A stretch of DNA of 64,000 nucleotides. Source: Plantactinospora sp039889035. Lineage in GTDB: Bacteria; Actinomycetota; Actinomycetes; Mycobacteriales; Micromonosporaceae. The translations under genes were made by a program, and so were the position numbers. The stretch lies in assembly GCA_039889035.1 (NCBI GenBank), contig JBDQQY010000002.1, positions 372,001-436,000 of the forward strand. Reading direction: 5' to 3'. Of the stretch, positions 1 to 9,190 are shown piece by piece (the stretch's first letter is position 1; each line of letters opens with the position of its first letter). Below the pieces are notes generated by a model. It searched no databases, was not told the origin of the DNA, and saw only the letters and a program-made list of their open reading frames with translations.

Positions 1-24
1 GGATCAAACATCGAGGGGGCCAGG

Positions 25-1998
25 GTGGCGGACAAGCGTGAATTCTGGTTCAACTTCCTCAGCAAGGAAACCGTCTCAAAGACGGCAGGGAAGGCCGGCG
101 ATGCGGTCGAGGACCTCGGCGACAAGATGTCCGAGACCCAGCGTGACGCGAAAAAGCTCGACGACCAGATCGGCGAGGTCGAAGGCAGCCTGAAGGACCT
201 GGCCCGGCAGTACGCCGCGACCGGTGACGACACGTTCGTTAAGCGCATCCGCGAGCAAGAGCGGGAGCTGCGGAAGCTACGTAAGGTTCGGACCCACCTG
301 GGCGACCTGATCGACCCGGGGGACGCCTCTGACGTCGCCGTGTCGCTGGGTGCCCGAATCGGGCCACTGTTCGTCCAGTCCGTGGGCCAGGCGGTCACCA
401 AGGCAGGCCCGGGGATCGCCATCGGAGCGCCGATCGTGGCCGGGGTAGCTACCTGGCTCAGCTCGGCCGGGGCCGGCGCGGTGCTGGGCGGTGCCGCCGC
501 CGGAGCGGTCGCCGCCGGCGTGCAGCTCGCCGCCGGGGACTCCCGGGTGCAGGCGGCCGGGGCGTCGCTGGCCGAGTCAATCGGATCGCAGCTCGAGCAC
601 GCCGCCGAGCCGTTCGTGCCCGCGACGCTGGCCGGGATCCGCACGGTCCGGGCCGGGTTCCGGGACCTCGACAACGAGATACAAGGCACCTTTGCCGCCG
701 CCGCCGACTACGTACAGCCGTTCGCACGTGCCCTGGTGGGGCTGGGCAAGGAAGCGGCGCCGAGCATCGAACGGCTGGTCCGGTCGGCCGGGCCGACCGT
801 GGCGATGCTCGCCAACGAGCTGCCGGAGCTCGGCTCGGACATCGGCGCGGCGATCGACAGCATCAGCGACGCGGCGCCCGGCGCCACGAAGGCACTGTCA
901 CTGCTGCTCGACGTTGCCGGGGCCAGCATCCGGACCGTCGGCGGCGCGGTCGAGCTGGCCGGTAAGGCGTTCATGTACGCGGACATCGCCGCCGCCGCGT
1001 TCCGGGGCGGGAACGCGGCCGCCGCCAAGACCGCCCACGAGTACGCGATGGCGGCGGCCGAGGCCGACCGGGAGTCGACGGATTGGGCCGCCTCGCTGGC
1101 GGACCTTGGCAGCAAGGCCGGTGGTGCGGCTACGGAGATCCGGACATTGCACGACACCGTCAACGACATCGTCGACAAGAATCTGTCGCTGGCTGAGGCG
1201 AACCTGCGCGTGGCCGATGCGGTCGATGCGGCGAAGGAAGCAGTCGATGGCAAGCGGAAGGTGACCCGGGCCGAAGAGAAGTCGTTGACCGATCTGGCCC
1301 GGTCGCTGAACGACGCCACGGCGCAGTTGGACGCGCAAGGTGTGTCGGCGTACCAGTCGGCGGAGGCACACGAGGCGAACCGGAAGAAGCTGATCGCTGC
1401 CGCGATCGCGGCCGGACACACCAGGGAGCGGGCCGAGGAACTCGCGGCGGAGTGGTTGCAGGTGCCACGGAACGTCACCACAACCGTCAAGTCCAAGGGC
1501 ATCCCCGAGATCAAGCGCGACATTGCCGGGATCAAGGGCAAAACGATCACAATCGCGATGCGGCTGACCGGCTACACCAACATTTCCGGCACCATCGCCG
1601 CGATCAAGAAGAACCAGCGGTGGGGCGGCATCGACTACGCGATGGCATCGGGCGGGGCGATCGAAGCCCACCACGCCACCTCGCCAACCGTTCTGTTCGG
1701 GGAGCGGCAGACCGGTGGTGAGGCGTTCATTCCCAAGAACGGCAACCGACAACGGTCGATGCAGATCCTTGACAAGGCCGCCGGCTGGTACGGGGCGCAG
1801 GTGACGCCGAAGGGCGGGGCCCGGTACGCGATGGCGGCACATCCTGGCATGACGGGAGGTGCTGTGATGTCGGAGGCGAGCGTCTCAGCCCGTCCGGGTG
1901 CCATGCAGGAGCTGGTACGCCTGCTGATGCCGTACCTGCGGGTGGAGATCACCAGCCGGTACAACGGCGACCTGCGGCGCGCGTGGGTGACCGGATGA
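25..1998 (+). CDS. Phage tail tape measure protein
   Basis: Probable tape measure protein of a siphovirus-type tail, which sets tail length and helps DNA delivery. The GTG start follows a GAGGGGG ribosome site at 13..19. The 657-residue product has a charged N-terminal coiled coil (about residues 30-100), a long Ala/Gly-rich hydrophobic stretch (about 105-185) and repeated Ala-rich helices, all typical of tape measure proteins. The C-terminal 150 residues are more polar. Its stop overlaps the next tail gene as ATGA, so the two are translationally coupled. By the family rule of about 1.5 angstrom per residue, the tail would be near 100 nm. The call rests on composition and context, not on a diagnostic motif. 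Confidence 0.72.
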   Translation: MADKREFWFNFLSKETVSKTAGKAGDAVEDLGDKMSETQRDAKKLDDQIGEVEGSLKDLARQYAATGDDTFVKRIREQERELRKLRKVRTHLGDLIDPGDASDVAVSLGARIGPLFVQSVGQAVTKAGPGIAIGAPIVAGVATWLSSAGAGAVLGGAAAGAVAAGVQLAAGDSRVQAAGASLAESIGSQLEHAAEPFVPATLAGIRTVRAGFRDLDNEIQGTFAAAADYVQPFARALVGLGKEAAPSIERLVRSAGPTVAMLANELPELGSDIGAAIDSISDAAPGATKALSLLLDVAGASIRTVGGAVELAGKAFMYADIAAAAFRGGNAAAAKTAHEYAMAAAEADRESTDWAASLADLGSKAGGAATEIRTLHDTVNDIVDKNLSLAEANLRVADAVDAAKEAVDGKRKVTRAEEKSLTDLARSLNDATAQLDAQGVSAYQSAEAHEANRKKLIAAAIAAGHTRERAEELAAEWLQVPRNVTTTVKSKGIPEIKRDIAGIKGKTITIAMRLTGYTNISGTIAAIKKNQRWGGIDYAMASGGAIEAHHATSPTVLFGERQTGGEAFIPKNGNRQRSMQILDKAAGWYGAQVTPKGGARYAMAAHPGMTGGAVMSEASVSARPGAMQELVRLLMPYLRVEITSRYNGDLRRAWVTG

Positions 1999-4900
1999 CC
2001 GTCGTCTACCGGGCGGACGCGGATGTCACGAACGGCACCGCCGGCACCAGCGCGGTCGTTTCCCGGCCGACCGGCACCACCGATGGTGACCTGCTGATCG
2101 CGATCGTCGGCGTGGTCGGCACGCCGACGATCACCGCGCCGGCCGGGTGGACACTGATCGGCACCCAAGACGCGTCGACCAGCGTCCGGATCGCGGCGTA
2201 CCGCAAGGTGGCGTCGTCGGAGCCATCGTCGTGGACGTGGACGCTCGACAGCTCGCAGCGGGCATGGGGGTGGGTGGGCGCGTACACCGGCGTCGACGTC
2301 ACGGACCCGGTCATCGACTGGGCGGGCACCTCCGACGCCACGGCGGGGATCGCGTTCCTCGGCCCGGAGGCCGACATCAGCATCGGCGCGGTCGGCATCG
2401 GTGCGATTGCCTCGGTCGGGGCCGCGTCCGGGGTGGCGTCGACCTGGACCATGTCCGACACCGAGCGCGCCGACCTGGGCACCAACGGCGGGTCGGGCAC
2501 AGACGTCAGCGGCTCGGTGGTCGAGACGACCCACACGGACGTCGACCCGACCGAGTACGGTCCGCTGTGGACCGCATCCCAGTCCCAGACGGCCGGGGCG
2601 ATGCTCGCGATCACGCTGCGGTCGACGCTTGTCGCCTTCGACGGTGGACCCCCTGAACCGACCGTCGAGATCGCGTGGGGCGCTGACCCGGACGGCGACC
2701 CCGACGACTGGGACTGGACCGACATCACTAACGACGTGCGGATTGAGTCCGGCATCGTCATCGTCAAGGGGTTGCAGCCGAACTCCCAGGCGGCACTCGC
2801 GCCGCCGACCAGCGTCACCCTGACGCTCGACAACCCTGCCGGCGACTACACCCCCGACAACCCGTTGGGCGCCAACTGGCCCCACGTGGTCGCGGACACG
2901 CCGCTGCGGGTCACCGTCCCGTACGGGTATGCCCCGCCCACCGACCGCGCCACGGTACTCATCGAGTCGTGGACCCCGGGCTGGGATGCGAGCACCAACG
3001 ATTCGGTGGTCGCGATCCAGGCGTACGGGCGGCTTCAGCAGATCCAGGCGCCGCTGACGCCGCCGCTGTGGAGTCCGCTGCGGCGGGCGCTGATGGGGCA
3101 GACCGTCGTGTCGGAGGTCGCCCCGACGGCGTACTGGTCGGGCGAGGATGGCAGCGGGGCGACGACAGCAGCGTCCGCGCTGCCGGGCCAGCCGCCGATG
3201 ATGACGATCGGCACGGTGACGTTCGGCGCTGACGCGACCTGCCTCGGGTCGGCGCCGTTGCCGACGCTGGCCAGCGGCGCATCCCTGAGGGGCAAGCCGC
3301 CGCCGGCGGACCCGGGTCAGTGGTGCGCGCTGGTGGTGGTGCGGGTGCCGTCGGCGCCAGCGTCGGCAGCGACGCTGATGCGGACGACCTGCACAGGCAC
3401 CGCCTGGGCCTGGCAGATCGAGGTGGAGCCGTCCACGCCGGACAACATGTACATCCGGGCGTACGACGCGGACGGGACCGAAATCCTGGAGGACGGGTGG
3501 TCGATCACCGAATCGGAGGTGTACGGCCAGTGGGTCATGCTGATGATTGGCGTGACCCAGGACGGCAGCGACGTCAACTACAACGCGCAGTACCTCACCG
3601 CGTCTGGCGGTAGCGGGGTCCTCGGCACTCTGGCGAGCCATACGTGCGGGTACAACACCGAGATCCGGGTGACAGCGGAGTCGACCACGGACGGGATGGG
3701 GGTCGGGCACCTCACGCTCTTCGCCGACCCGGGTTTCGACCAGTCAAGTGATCCGCTTGAGTTGGCCATCATCGGGCTCGGCGCGCGGGCCGGCGACCCG
3801 CCGTACATCCGGTTCGCCGACCTGCTGACCGAGGCGCGTATCCCGTACCACCTGACCGCCACCCGCAACCGGCCGCCACTGCTGGGCCCGCAGACGATCT
3901 CATCGCTGGCGACGGCGCTGGAGGAGTGCGCGGCCACCGACCAGGGCCTGATTCACGACGGCGGTCCGGGTGGCGCCGTGTCGATGGTGACCCGGTGGTC
4001 GATGCTCAACCAGCGGGTGGCGTTGACGATCGACTCCGACAGCGCGGAGTTGGCGACGCCGTTCGCCCCGACGTTCAGCAGCCGGGACCGGATCAGTGAT
4101 TCGACGGTGACGCGGGACGGCGGATCGTCGGGCCGCTACGTCAACCGGTCGGTGCGCGGCCGGCCCGAATCGGTCACGTTGTCGCTGGACAGTGACGCGT
4201 ACCTGGAGCAGATCGCCGCCCATCGGGTGAACACCTCCACCGTGCCGGGCATGCGGTATCCGGCGCTGAGTATCAACCTCAGGCGCACACCCGACCTGGT
4301 CGCCGACTGGCTGGGATGCCGGATCGGCTCCCGGACCCAGGCCACGAATCTGTGGCAGTCGCACGGTCCGGCGGTGGTGGACCAACTGATGCTCGGCTAC
4401 GTCGAGCGGATCTCCACCGGCTGGGACGTGAGCCTGCACTGCTATCCAGCCGAGCCGTACACCGTCGGCGTCGTCGAGGACCCGGTGTTGGGTCGGGCGG
4501 ACACGGACGGCAGCGTGTTGGCTGGCACGGTCACCGGCCTGACGGCGTCCGGGCCGCTCATCTCTGACGGGTTCGAGGTCGACACGTCCGGGTGGTTCGC
4601 GAACACCGGAGGTTCGGTCGCCCGCTCGACCGCGCAGGCCCACGAGGGTTTCGCATCGCTGCTGTTCACCCCGGACGGGGTCACAGCGACTGGGGAGGCG
4701 CGGTCGGCGAACGCGGCCGGGGTGGTGGCTGGGCAGACGTACCGGGCGTCGGCGTGGGTGCGATGCGCGGCCGCGCGCAGCGTGAACGCGAACATCGTCT
4801 GGAGGGATGCCAGCGGGAGCTTCCTGGGCAACGCCGGCTCTGTGTCGGTGAACGTCGTAGCCGACACGTGGACGCCGATCGAGGTCGTCGGCGTGGCCCC

Positions 4901-5840
4901 GGCGTCGGCGGCTCAGGCGCAGATCAGCATCAACATGGGCTCCACCCCGCCGGCGGGACATCTGCTGTACATCGACGAAGCGACGCTGACGCTGGCGGTG
5001 CGGGCGCTGGTCGTGGTGACCGCCGGCCCACCGTGGATCGCGAGTTCGACACACGCGAGCATGTTCCCCTTCGATGTTCGGACGTCCGGTGTGGTGCTGT
5101 CGGTGACCGGAATCGCGACAGTCGCCGTCGACACCTTCACCCGATCGGTCGGCGCCGGCGGATGGGGCACCGCGACCACCGGCCAGGCGTGGTCGGTCAA
5201 CTCAGGCGTCGCCGCCAACTGGTCGGTGACCGGCAGCGTCGGGCGGATCGCGACCGCGACCATCAACCAACTGGAGCTGGCCACCATCGACGTCGACAGT
5301 GTCGACGCCGACCCGAGGGCCGAGTTCCTGCTGTCGGTCGTCCCCACCGGGTCGGGCATTTCGTTCTGGGTCGCCAGCCGGTTCACGGACACGAACAACT
5401 ACTACTACGCGACCCTGCTGATTACGTCGGGCGCGGTCCCCGAGCTGCGACTGTTTAAGCGGGTCGGCGGAACCGGTACGCAGCTCGGGTCGACGGTCAC
5501 CCTGAACGGGCCGCATGTTGCCGGCGACCGGTGGGTGCTCCAGTGCTCGGCGATCGGCTCGACCATCCGGGCTCGAGGCTGGAAGTCGACACAGCCGACC
5601 GAGCAGGGATGGCACATCACCGCCACCGACACCGCGCTCACCACCGGGACTCGGGCAGGCGTCGGTGTGAGGCGAGAGACCGGCAACACCAACGGCAGCA
5701 CCAACGTGGACATCGACCCGTTCGAGGTCCCGAGCCTCCAGACGTTCACGTTCGACGCGACCCCCGTCAACGGGGTGGTCAAGACGATCACGGCCGGTTC
5801 GCCGGTGTCTCTCGCGCACCCGTGGCGCCTGGCCCTGTGA
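1995..5840 (+). CDS. Large phage minor tail / baseplate protein
   Basis: Large structural protein (1281 residues) directly after the tape measure, where actinophages place distal-tail or baseplate proteins. The ATG at 1995 overlaps the upstream stop (ATGA), so I prefer it to the GTG at 1983. The N-terminal 210 residues are a beta-rich Thr/Gly/Ser domain. The middle (about 215-850) resembles tail-hub minor tail proteins. Residues around 855-1000 look like a carbohydrate-binding jelly roll (DGFEVDTSGW start, YIDEATLT end). The last 200 residues resemble a LamG/concanavalin-like fold. Lectin-like tips suggest binding to cell-surface glycans; this is inference from fold-like patterns. Confidence 0.7.
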   Translation: MTVVYRADADVTNGTAGTSAVVSRPTGTTDGDLLIAIVGVVGTPTITAPAGWTLIGTQDASTSVRIAAYRKVASSEPSSWTWTLDSSQRAWGWVGAYTGVDVTDPVIDWAGTSDATAGIAFLGPEADISIGAVGIGAIASVGAASGVASTWTMSDTERADLGTNGGSGTDVSGSVVETTHTDVDPTEYGPLWTASQSQTAGAMLAITLRSTLVAFDGGPPEPTVEIAWGADPDGDPDDWDWTDITNDVRIESGIVIVKGLQPNSQAALAPPTSVTLTLDNPAGDYTPDNPLGANWPHVVADTPLRVTVPYGYAPPTDRATVLIESWTPGWDASTNDSVVAIQAYGRLQQIQAPLTPPLWSPLRRALMGQTVVSEVAPTAYWSGEDGSGATTAASALPGQPPMMTIGTVTFGADATCLGSAPLPTLASGASLRGKPPPADPGQWCALVVVRVPSAPASAATLMRTTCTGTAWAWQIEVEPSTPDNMYIRAYDADGTEILEDGWSITESEVYGQWVMLMIGVTQDGSDVNYNAQYLTASGGSGVLGTLASHTCGYNTEIRVTAESTTDGMGVGHLTLFADPGFDQSSDPLELAIIGLGARAGDPPYIRFADLLTEARIPYHLTATRNRPPLLGPQTISSLATALEECAATDQGLIHDGGPGGAVSMVTRWSMLNQRVALTIDSDSAELATPFAPTFSSRDRISDSTVTRDGGSSGRYVNRSVRGRPESVTLSLDSDAYLEQIAAHRVNTSTVPGMRYPALSINLRRTPDLVADWLGCRIGSRTQATNLWQSHGPAVVDQLMLGYVERISTGWDVSLHCYPAEPYTVGVVEDPVLGRADTDGSVLAGTVTGLTASGPLISDGFEVDTSGWFANTGGSVARSTAQAHEGFASLLFTPDGVTATGEARSANAAGVVAGQTYRASAWVRCAAARSVNANIVWRDASGSFLGNAGSVSVNVVADTWTPIEVVGVAPASAAQAQISINMGSTPPAGHLLYIDEATLTLAVRALVVVTAGPPWIASSTHASMFPFDVRTSGVVLSVTGIATVAVDTFTRSVGAGGWGTATTGQAWSVNSGVAANWSVTGSVGRIATATINQLELATIDVDSVDADPRAEFLLSVVPTGSGISFWVASRFTDTNNYYYATLLITSGAVPELRLFKRVGGTGTQLGSTVTLNGPHVAGDRWVLQCSAIGSTIRARGWKSTQPTEQGWHITATDTALTTGTRAGVGVRRETGNTNGSTNVDIDPFEVPSLQTFTFDATPVNGVVKTITAGSPVSLAHPWRLAL

Positions 5841-5850
5841 GGGGGAATAG

Positions 5851-6297
5851 ATGATCCTGGCAGGTGAGATCGTCCCGGCAGGCCGGCTCGGCCGGATGCA
5901 GCCGGTGACGTACGAGGCGGCGGCGTCAAGCTCGCTGGACATCACCGACTCGACCACGATCTCCGACATCACGGGGGCGTCGGTCACCCTGACCACCGCC
6001 GCAGCGAACGCCATCGCGATCGTTGACGGCACCTTCGACTGCAACGTGATCACCACGAACGCCAGCACTCTGATGCTGGGCCGGTTGAACGTTGACGGGT
6101 CTGACCAGACGGCGCAGGCCACCTACGCGATGGACACCGCGCTGCGCGGCACGGTGACGCAGACGTGGCGGGTCACGCTCGCCAGCGCGGGCAGCCACAC
6201 GCTGAAGCTGCGCGGGAGCCTCTCAGCGGCGAGCGGCAGGGGCGTCTTCACGTTCCAGAACACCAAGATTCAGATCATGATCCTGGAGGTGGTCTGA
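5851..6297 (+). CDS. Small phage tail-tip protein (hypothetical)
   Basis: 148-residue Thr/Ala/Ser-rich protein predicted to be almost all beta strand, with no signal peptide or membrane segment. It has an ATG start with GAGGGGG five bases upstream. It lies between the large minor tail protein and the endolysin and shares their direction, so a tail-fibre or receptor-binding role is likely. No catalytic motif is visible. It ends one base before the endolysin start codon. Confidence 0.6.
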   Translation: MILAGEIVPAGRLGRMQPVTYEAAASSSLDITDSTTISDITGASVTLTTAAANAIAIVDGTFDCNVITTNASTLMLGRLNVDGSDQTAQATYAMDTALRGTVTQTWRVTLASAGSHTLKLRGSLSAASGRGVFTFQNTKIQIMILEVV

Positions 6298-6298
6298 C

Positions 6299-7231
6299 AT
6301 GCGTATCCCTGGTGTGCCTTTCGTGCAGGGTCGCAACGACTACTCGGACTCGGACGGCCGGAAGTACGGGATCGCGATCCACAACACCAGCAACGACGCC
6401 AGCGACGAGGGCGAGGCCAACTACGCCAAGCGGCGTACCGACGGCGTCAGCTCCCACCTGTACGTCGACAAGGACTCGGTGACCCAGTCCCTCGACACGG
6501 AGGACCGGGCCGGACACGCCGGATCCGCCGAGGGCAACAACCACGCCCTGGCTGTCGAGATCACCGGGTCGAACGGCAAGAGCCGGGCGTGGTGGCTGGC
6601 GAACGTGGCGTGGGACAAGCTCGGCCGCGCCCTCGCGTACGTGATCACCCACGACCCGGACTACCGGGGCTTCCAGGTCCGGCGGGCCAGCGTCGCCGAG
6701 ATGAAGTCCAACCCGAAGGTGCGGGCGTTCTACGGCCACGACGACATGCGCCGGGCGTGGGGCGACACCACGCACACCGACCCGGGGGGCAACTTCCCGT
6801 GGGACAGGTTGTTCGGCTCGGTCAACGCCGCGCTGGATGGAGAGGACGACGACATGGATGCCCAGCAGTACAGCAAGATTCTTAGCGACCCGACGGTGGC
6901 CGCGAAGCTCCGCGCGATCGCCGTGCAGTACCCGGTGTATCCGGGCCGGTCCCTGCTCTCCGTGGTGCAAGAGCTGGACGCCCGGACCTCGGCGATCCTC
7001 GCTGCGGTGCGGGGCGCCGACGCCGACCAGGTGATCGCCGAGGTCCGGGCACAAGGCGACCAGACCCGGGCCGCGCTCCTCGCCCGCGTCGACGAGCTGG
7101 CGCCCGGCCTCGCCGCCGCGGTGGCCGACCGGCTCGGCCCAGAAGCCGCCGCCGCCGAGATCGGCGAGGCTATCGCCGCCGAGCTGGCCTCCATGCTCGG
7201 AGCTGGAGCGTCAGCCGGTGAGCCGAGCTGA
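6299..7231 (+). CDS. N-acetylmuramoyl-L-alanine amidase (endolysin)
   Basis: Peptidoglycan amidase of the Amidase_2/PGRP family, cutting the bond between MurNAc and L-Ala to lyse the host. Residues 1 to about 175 form the catalytic domain: the first zinc ligand His28 is in AIHNTSN, followed by HLYVDKD, a core NHALAVEITG strand and the terminal THTDPGGNFPW motif that carries the second His and the Asp ligand. Residues 180-310 are Ala/Glu-rich helices with no recognisable cell-wall-binding domain. There is no signal peptide, so it needs a holin; candidates lie immediately downstream. The ATG start is one base after the previous stop. Confidence 0.9.
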   Translation: MRIPGVPFVQGRNDYSDSDGRKYGIAIHNTSNDASDEGEANYAKRRTDGVSSHLYVDKDSVTQSLDTEDRAGHAGSAEGNNHALAVEITGSNGKSRAWWLANVAWDKLGRALAYVITHDPDYRGFQVRRASVAEMKSNPKVRAFYGHDDMRRAWGDTTHTDPGGNFPWDRLFGSVNAALDGEDDDMDAQQYSKILSDPTVAAKLRAIAVQYPVYPGRSLLSVVQELDARTSAILAAVRGADADQVIAEVRAQGDQTRAALLARVDELAPGLAAAVADRLGPEAAAAEIGEAIAAELASMLGAGASAGEPS

Positions 7232-7234
7232 CGT

Positions 7235-7492
7235 GTGGGAGAACTGTTTCCTCTCCTCGGCGGCGGGGGCGTCCTCACCGCGTTCGCGGTCGTCCTGGTC
7301 TACCTGCTCTCCTCCAACCGGGCCGACCGGCGAGACGCGCAGGACGCCATCGACCGGGCCGAGGCTCGAGCAGATAAGGCCGAGGCGCGCACCGAGGAGA
7401 TCCGCAAGGCGTACGACGAAGCTCGCGCCGCTCGTGACCTCGCCGAGCGGGAACTGTCCCGCCACCGTCCGGGCTCCGGGGGTGTGCCGTGA
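7235..7492 (+). CDS. Small membrane protein with coiled coil, lysis cassette
   Basis: 85-residue protein with one N-terminal membrane segment (about residues 10-27) followed by a highly charged Ala/Arg/Glu/Asp coiled coil (30-75). Its GTG start lies four bases after the endolysin stop, and its end overlaps the collagen-like gene as GTGA. Position and topology fit a holin accessory or spanin-like protein, but single-span coiled-coil proteins are too generic for a firm call. Confidence 0.62.
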   Translation: MGELFPLLGGGGVLTAFAVVLVYLLSSNRADRRDAQDAIDRAEARADKAEARTEEIRKAYDEARAARDLAERELSRHRPGSGGVP

Positions 7493-8079
7493 CGGATGAG
7501 ACGGTGGAGCTGCACCGTCGGATGCGTCGCCGGTCCCGCCGGCGGATCGTCGTGGTGGTCGTGGCCACGGCGCTGATCGCGGCCGGGCTCGGCTGGTGGG
7601 GATCGTCGCTCGGCCGGGCCCGTGATGCCGAGCAGCAGCGGGCCGACACCGCCGTCTCCGGTGCCGAACAACTCTGCCAGCAGGTCCGCCAGCTCGGCGG
7701 CAACTGCATCATCGACCCGGGCGAGCTGCGCGGCGAGCCGGGCCCGGCCGGGCCGGAGGGTCCACCCGGGCCGCCGGGTGTGCCGGGGCTCGATGGGCGG
7801 GACGGTCGCCCCGGTGCTCCCGGGTCGCCGGGTCCGCCGGGCTCGCCCGGCGAGGACGGGGCGCCCGGGGCGCCGGGTCCTGGCGGACCGCAGGGTCCGG
7901 AGGGACCACCCGGGCCGACCGGACCGCCAGGGCCGCAGGGCCCCGAGGGGCCAGAGGGACCGGCCGGTGACGCTGGCCCCGCCGGGCCGACATGCCCGCC
8001 GGGCACCACGGCGCAAACGCTGACCGTGCTCACCGCCGAGGGGCCGCGACAGATCGAGGCATGCGTCGCGGACGACTGA
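7489..8079 (+). CDS. Membrane-anchored collagen-like phage protein
   Basis: 196-residue protein: a basic N-terminus (RRMRRRSRRR), one membrane segment (about 20-36), a short helical linker with two Cys (63, 73), then 29 uninterrupted Gly-X-Y triplets (residues 82-168) rich in Pro, and a C-terminal cap with two Cys (169, 192). Its GTG start overlaps the previous stop. Collagen repeats are known in phage tail fibres, where they trimerise, but an N-terminal membrane anchor in a lysis cassette suggests a protein exposed on the lysogen or acting in lysis. The Cys pairs could lock the trimer ends. Function is unknown. Confidence 0.8.
   Translation: MTDETVELHRRMRRRSRRRIVVVVVATALIAAGLGWWGSSLGRARDAEQQRADTAVSGAEQLCQQVRQLGGNCIIDPGELRGEPGPAGPEGPPGPPGVPGLDGRDGRPGAPGSPGPPGSPGEDGAPGAPGPGGPQGPEGPPGPTGPPGPQGPEGPEGPAGDAGPAGPTCPPGTTAQTLTVLTAEGPRQIEACVADD
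7732..7992 (+). repeat. Gly-X-Y triplet repeat region
   Basis: Encodes 29 perfect Gly-X-Y triplets inside the collagen-like protein. Most X positions are Pro, and Y is often Ala, Glu or Pro. Bacterial triple helices lack hydroxyproline and are usually stabilised by charged Y positions and flanking trimerisation caps. Confidence 0.9.
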
Positions 8080-8136
8080 CCGGCGCCAACCGCGCTGGTC
8101 TTCCTGTATCTCCACCCTGACCTGAGGAGGGTCACC

Positions 8137-8385
8137 ATGGGCACCACCTACGTACCTGCGTCGGCCAGCGCCGACGCCCGCAACCGGGCGTTCCGTACCT
8201 TCGTCCAGGGGCTCGGCACCGACGTCATCGGCGCGACCGCGCTGGCCGTCGTGCCGGCGCTGTCCGGCTCCGACTTCGCGTGGTCGGGGCAGTACTGGAC
8301 CGCCGTGGGTCTGCTGGCGGCGAAGACCGCGATCCTGACGGTCGTGTCGTACGTGGCGCGGAAGACCGTGCCCCCGGCCGTCTGA
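8137..8385 (+). CDS. Holin-like two-span membrane protein
   Basis: 82-residue protein with two hydrophobic segments (about residues 29-45 and 52-72) and a basic C-terminal tail (YVARKTV). It has an ATG start with GAGGAGGG upstream. Size, two spans and position as the last gene of the tail/endolysin cassette fit a small holin that releases the amidase. Holins share little sequence, so the call rests on topology and context. A strong hairpin follows it. Confidence 0.65.
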   Translation: MGTTYVPASASADARNRAFRTFVQGLGTDVIGATALAVVPALSGSDFAWSGQYWTAVGLLAAKTAILTVVSYVARKTVPPAV

Positions 8386-8448
8386 GGTACGCTGCCAGCA
8401 CGTCTACTGCCAGGTGGGAACGGCACCCGGTGGGGCCGGCCACTACGA

Positions 8449-8495
8449 CGAAGCGCCCTCGCTCTCTCCTCCGGGAGGGAAGCGGGGGCGCTTCG
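8449..8495. terminator. Hairpin terminator between convergent blocks
   Basis: Arms 8449..8462 (CGAAGCGCCCTCGC) and 8482..8495 (GCGGGGGCGCTTCG) pair over 14 bases with one G-T wobble, and the loop has its own CCTC/GAGG stem. There is no T-run, as is common in actinobacteria. It ends the tail/lysis transcript and may also stop the opposing NUDIX transcript. Confidence 0.7.
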
Positions 8496-8592
8496 CTGTG
8501 TCGGTGCCTTCCGATGCGGCCGGAGGGTGGCCGCGCCGACACCGGCAGCCTGCCCGCTCCGGTTGCCGCCAGTCGACGGCAGGCTGCCGCGC

Positions 8593-8621
8593 TGTGGATA
8601 TCTCGGGGCCCCTGTGGATAA
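8593..8621 (-). promoter_or_regulatory. Pair of DnaA-box-like sequences
   Basis: TGTGGATAT (8593..8601) and TGTGGATAA (8613..8621) are 20 bases apart in the same orientation. The second is the exact complement of the classical box TTATCCACA. They lie in the non-coding stretch between the lysis terminator and the NUDIX stop. Two helical turns of spacing would suit cooperative DnaA binding, for example at an element replication origin, but this is inference. Confidence 0.45.
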
Positions 8622-8629
8622 CGCCCTGA

Positions 8630-9085
8630 TCATGCTCGGATGTGGTACGGCGCCCAGCCGTGGATGCTGAACGTGACACCGGTGCGATAGGCGTGGATAC
8701 CCGCGGCTGGGTAGTCGATAAGACTTTCGGGTAGGGCGCCAAGGGAGAACCAGGACACGGCGGAGCACTTGTCGGGCTCGCGGTTGGTGGGTTCGCCGAC
8801 CCAACGGCGGGCCTCGAAGAACAGCCCGAGGCGGGGCTCGGGTCCGGAGCCGTTGACGTGCAGGGTATGTACGTGCCGCACGTCATCCGGTTCGACGAGG
8901 ACGCCGACCTCTTCGTGGGCTTCCCTGGCCGCGGCATGCAGGACAGACTCGCCCGCCTCAAGTTTGCCCGAGGGCAGATGCCAGAGCCCGTCGAAGAGCG
9001 GGTTGGTATCGCGTCGCCGGGTGAGTAGGACTTGACCGTCGCGCACGAGAAGCAGGTGTACGTCGATCAGGTGCCGGTCGGCCAT
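8630..9085 (-). CDS. NUDIX hydrolase
   Basis: 151-residue NUDIX pyrophosphohydrolase. The full Nudix box is present: G40, E46, R54-E55, E58-E59 and G61, which bind the metal-diphosphate. Preferred start is the ATG at 9085 with AGAGGGGG about eight bases upstream; a longer reading to 9175 lacks such a site. The C-terminal half (FFEARRWVGEPTN...SWF) is typical of the ADP-ribose/8-oxo-dGTP-like NUDIX fold, but the substrate cannot be read off. Known: NUDIX genes recur in actinomycete integrative elements. It lies downstream of the radical SAM gene on the same strand. Confidence 0.88.
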   Translation of the reverse strand: MADRHLIDVHLLLVRDGQVLLTRRRDTNPLFDGLWHLPSGKLEAGESVLHAAAREAHEEVGVLVEPDDVRHVHTLHVNGSGPEPRLGLFFEARRWVGEPTNREPDKCSAVSWFSLGALPESLIDYPAAGIHAYRTGVTFSIHGWAPYHIRA

Positions 9086-9190
9086 CGGTAGGTACCCCCT
9101 CTCGACGTGGGCCTCGGGCCTGGACGCGGCGGAGCTTACGCGCAAGCGGAGCCGGTGCGTGGGAGCCCCGCGCAACTCGCCCCCCGCTGT

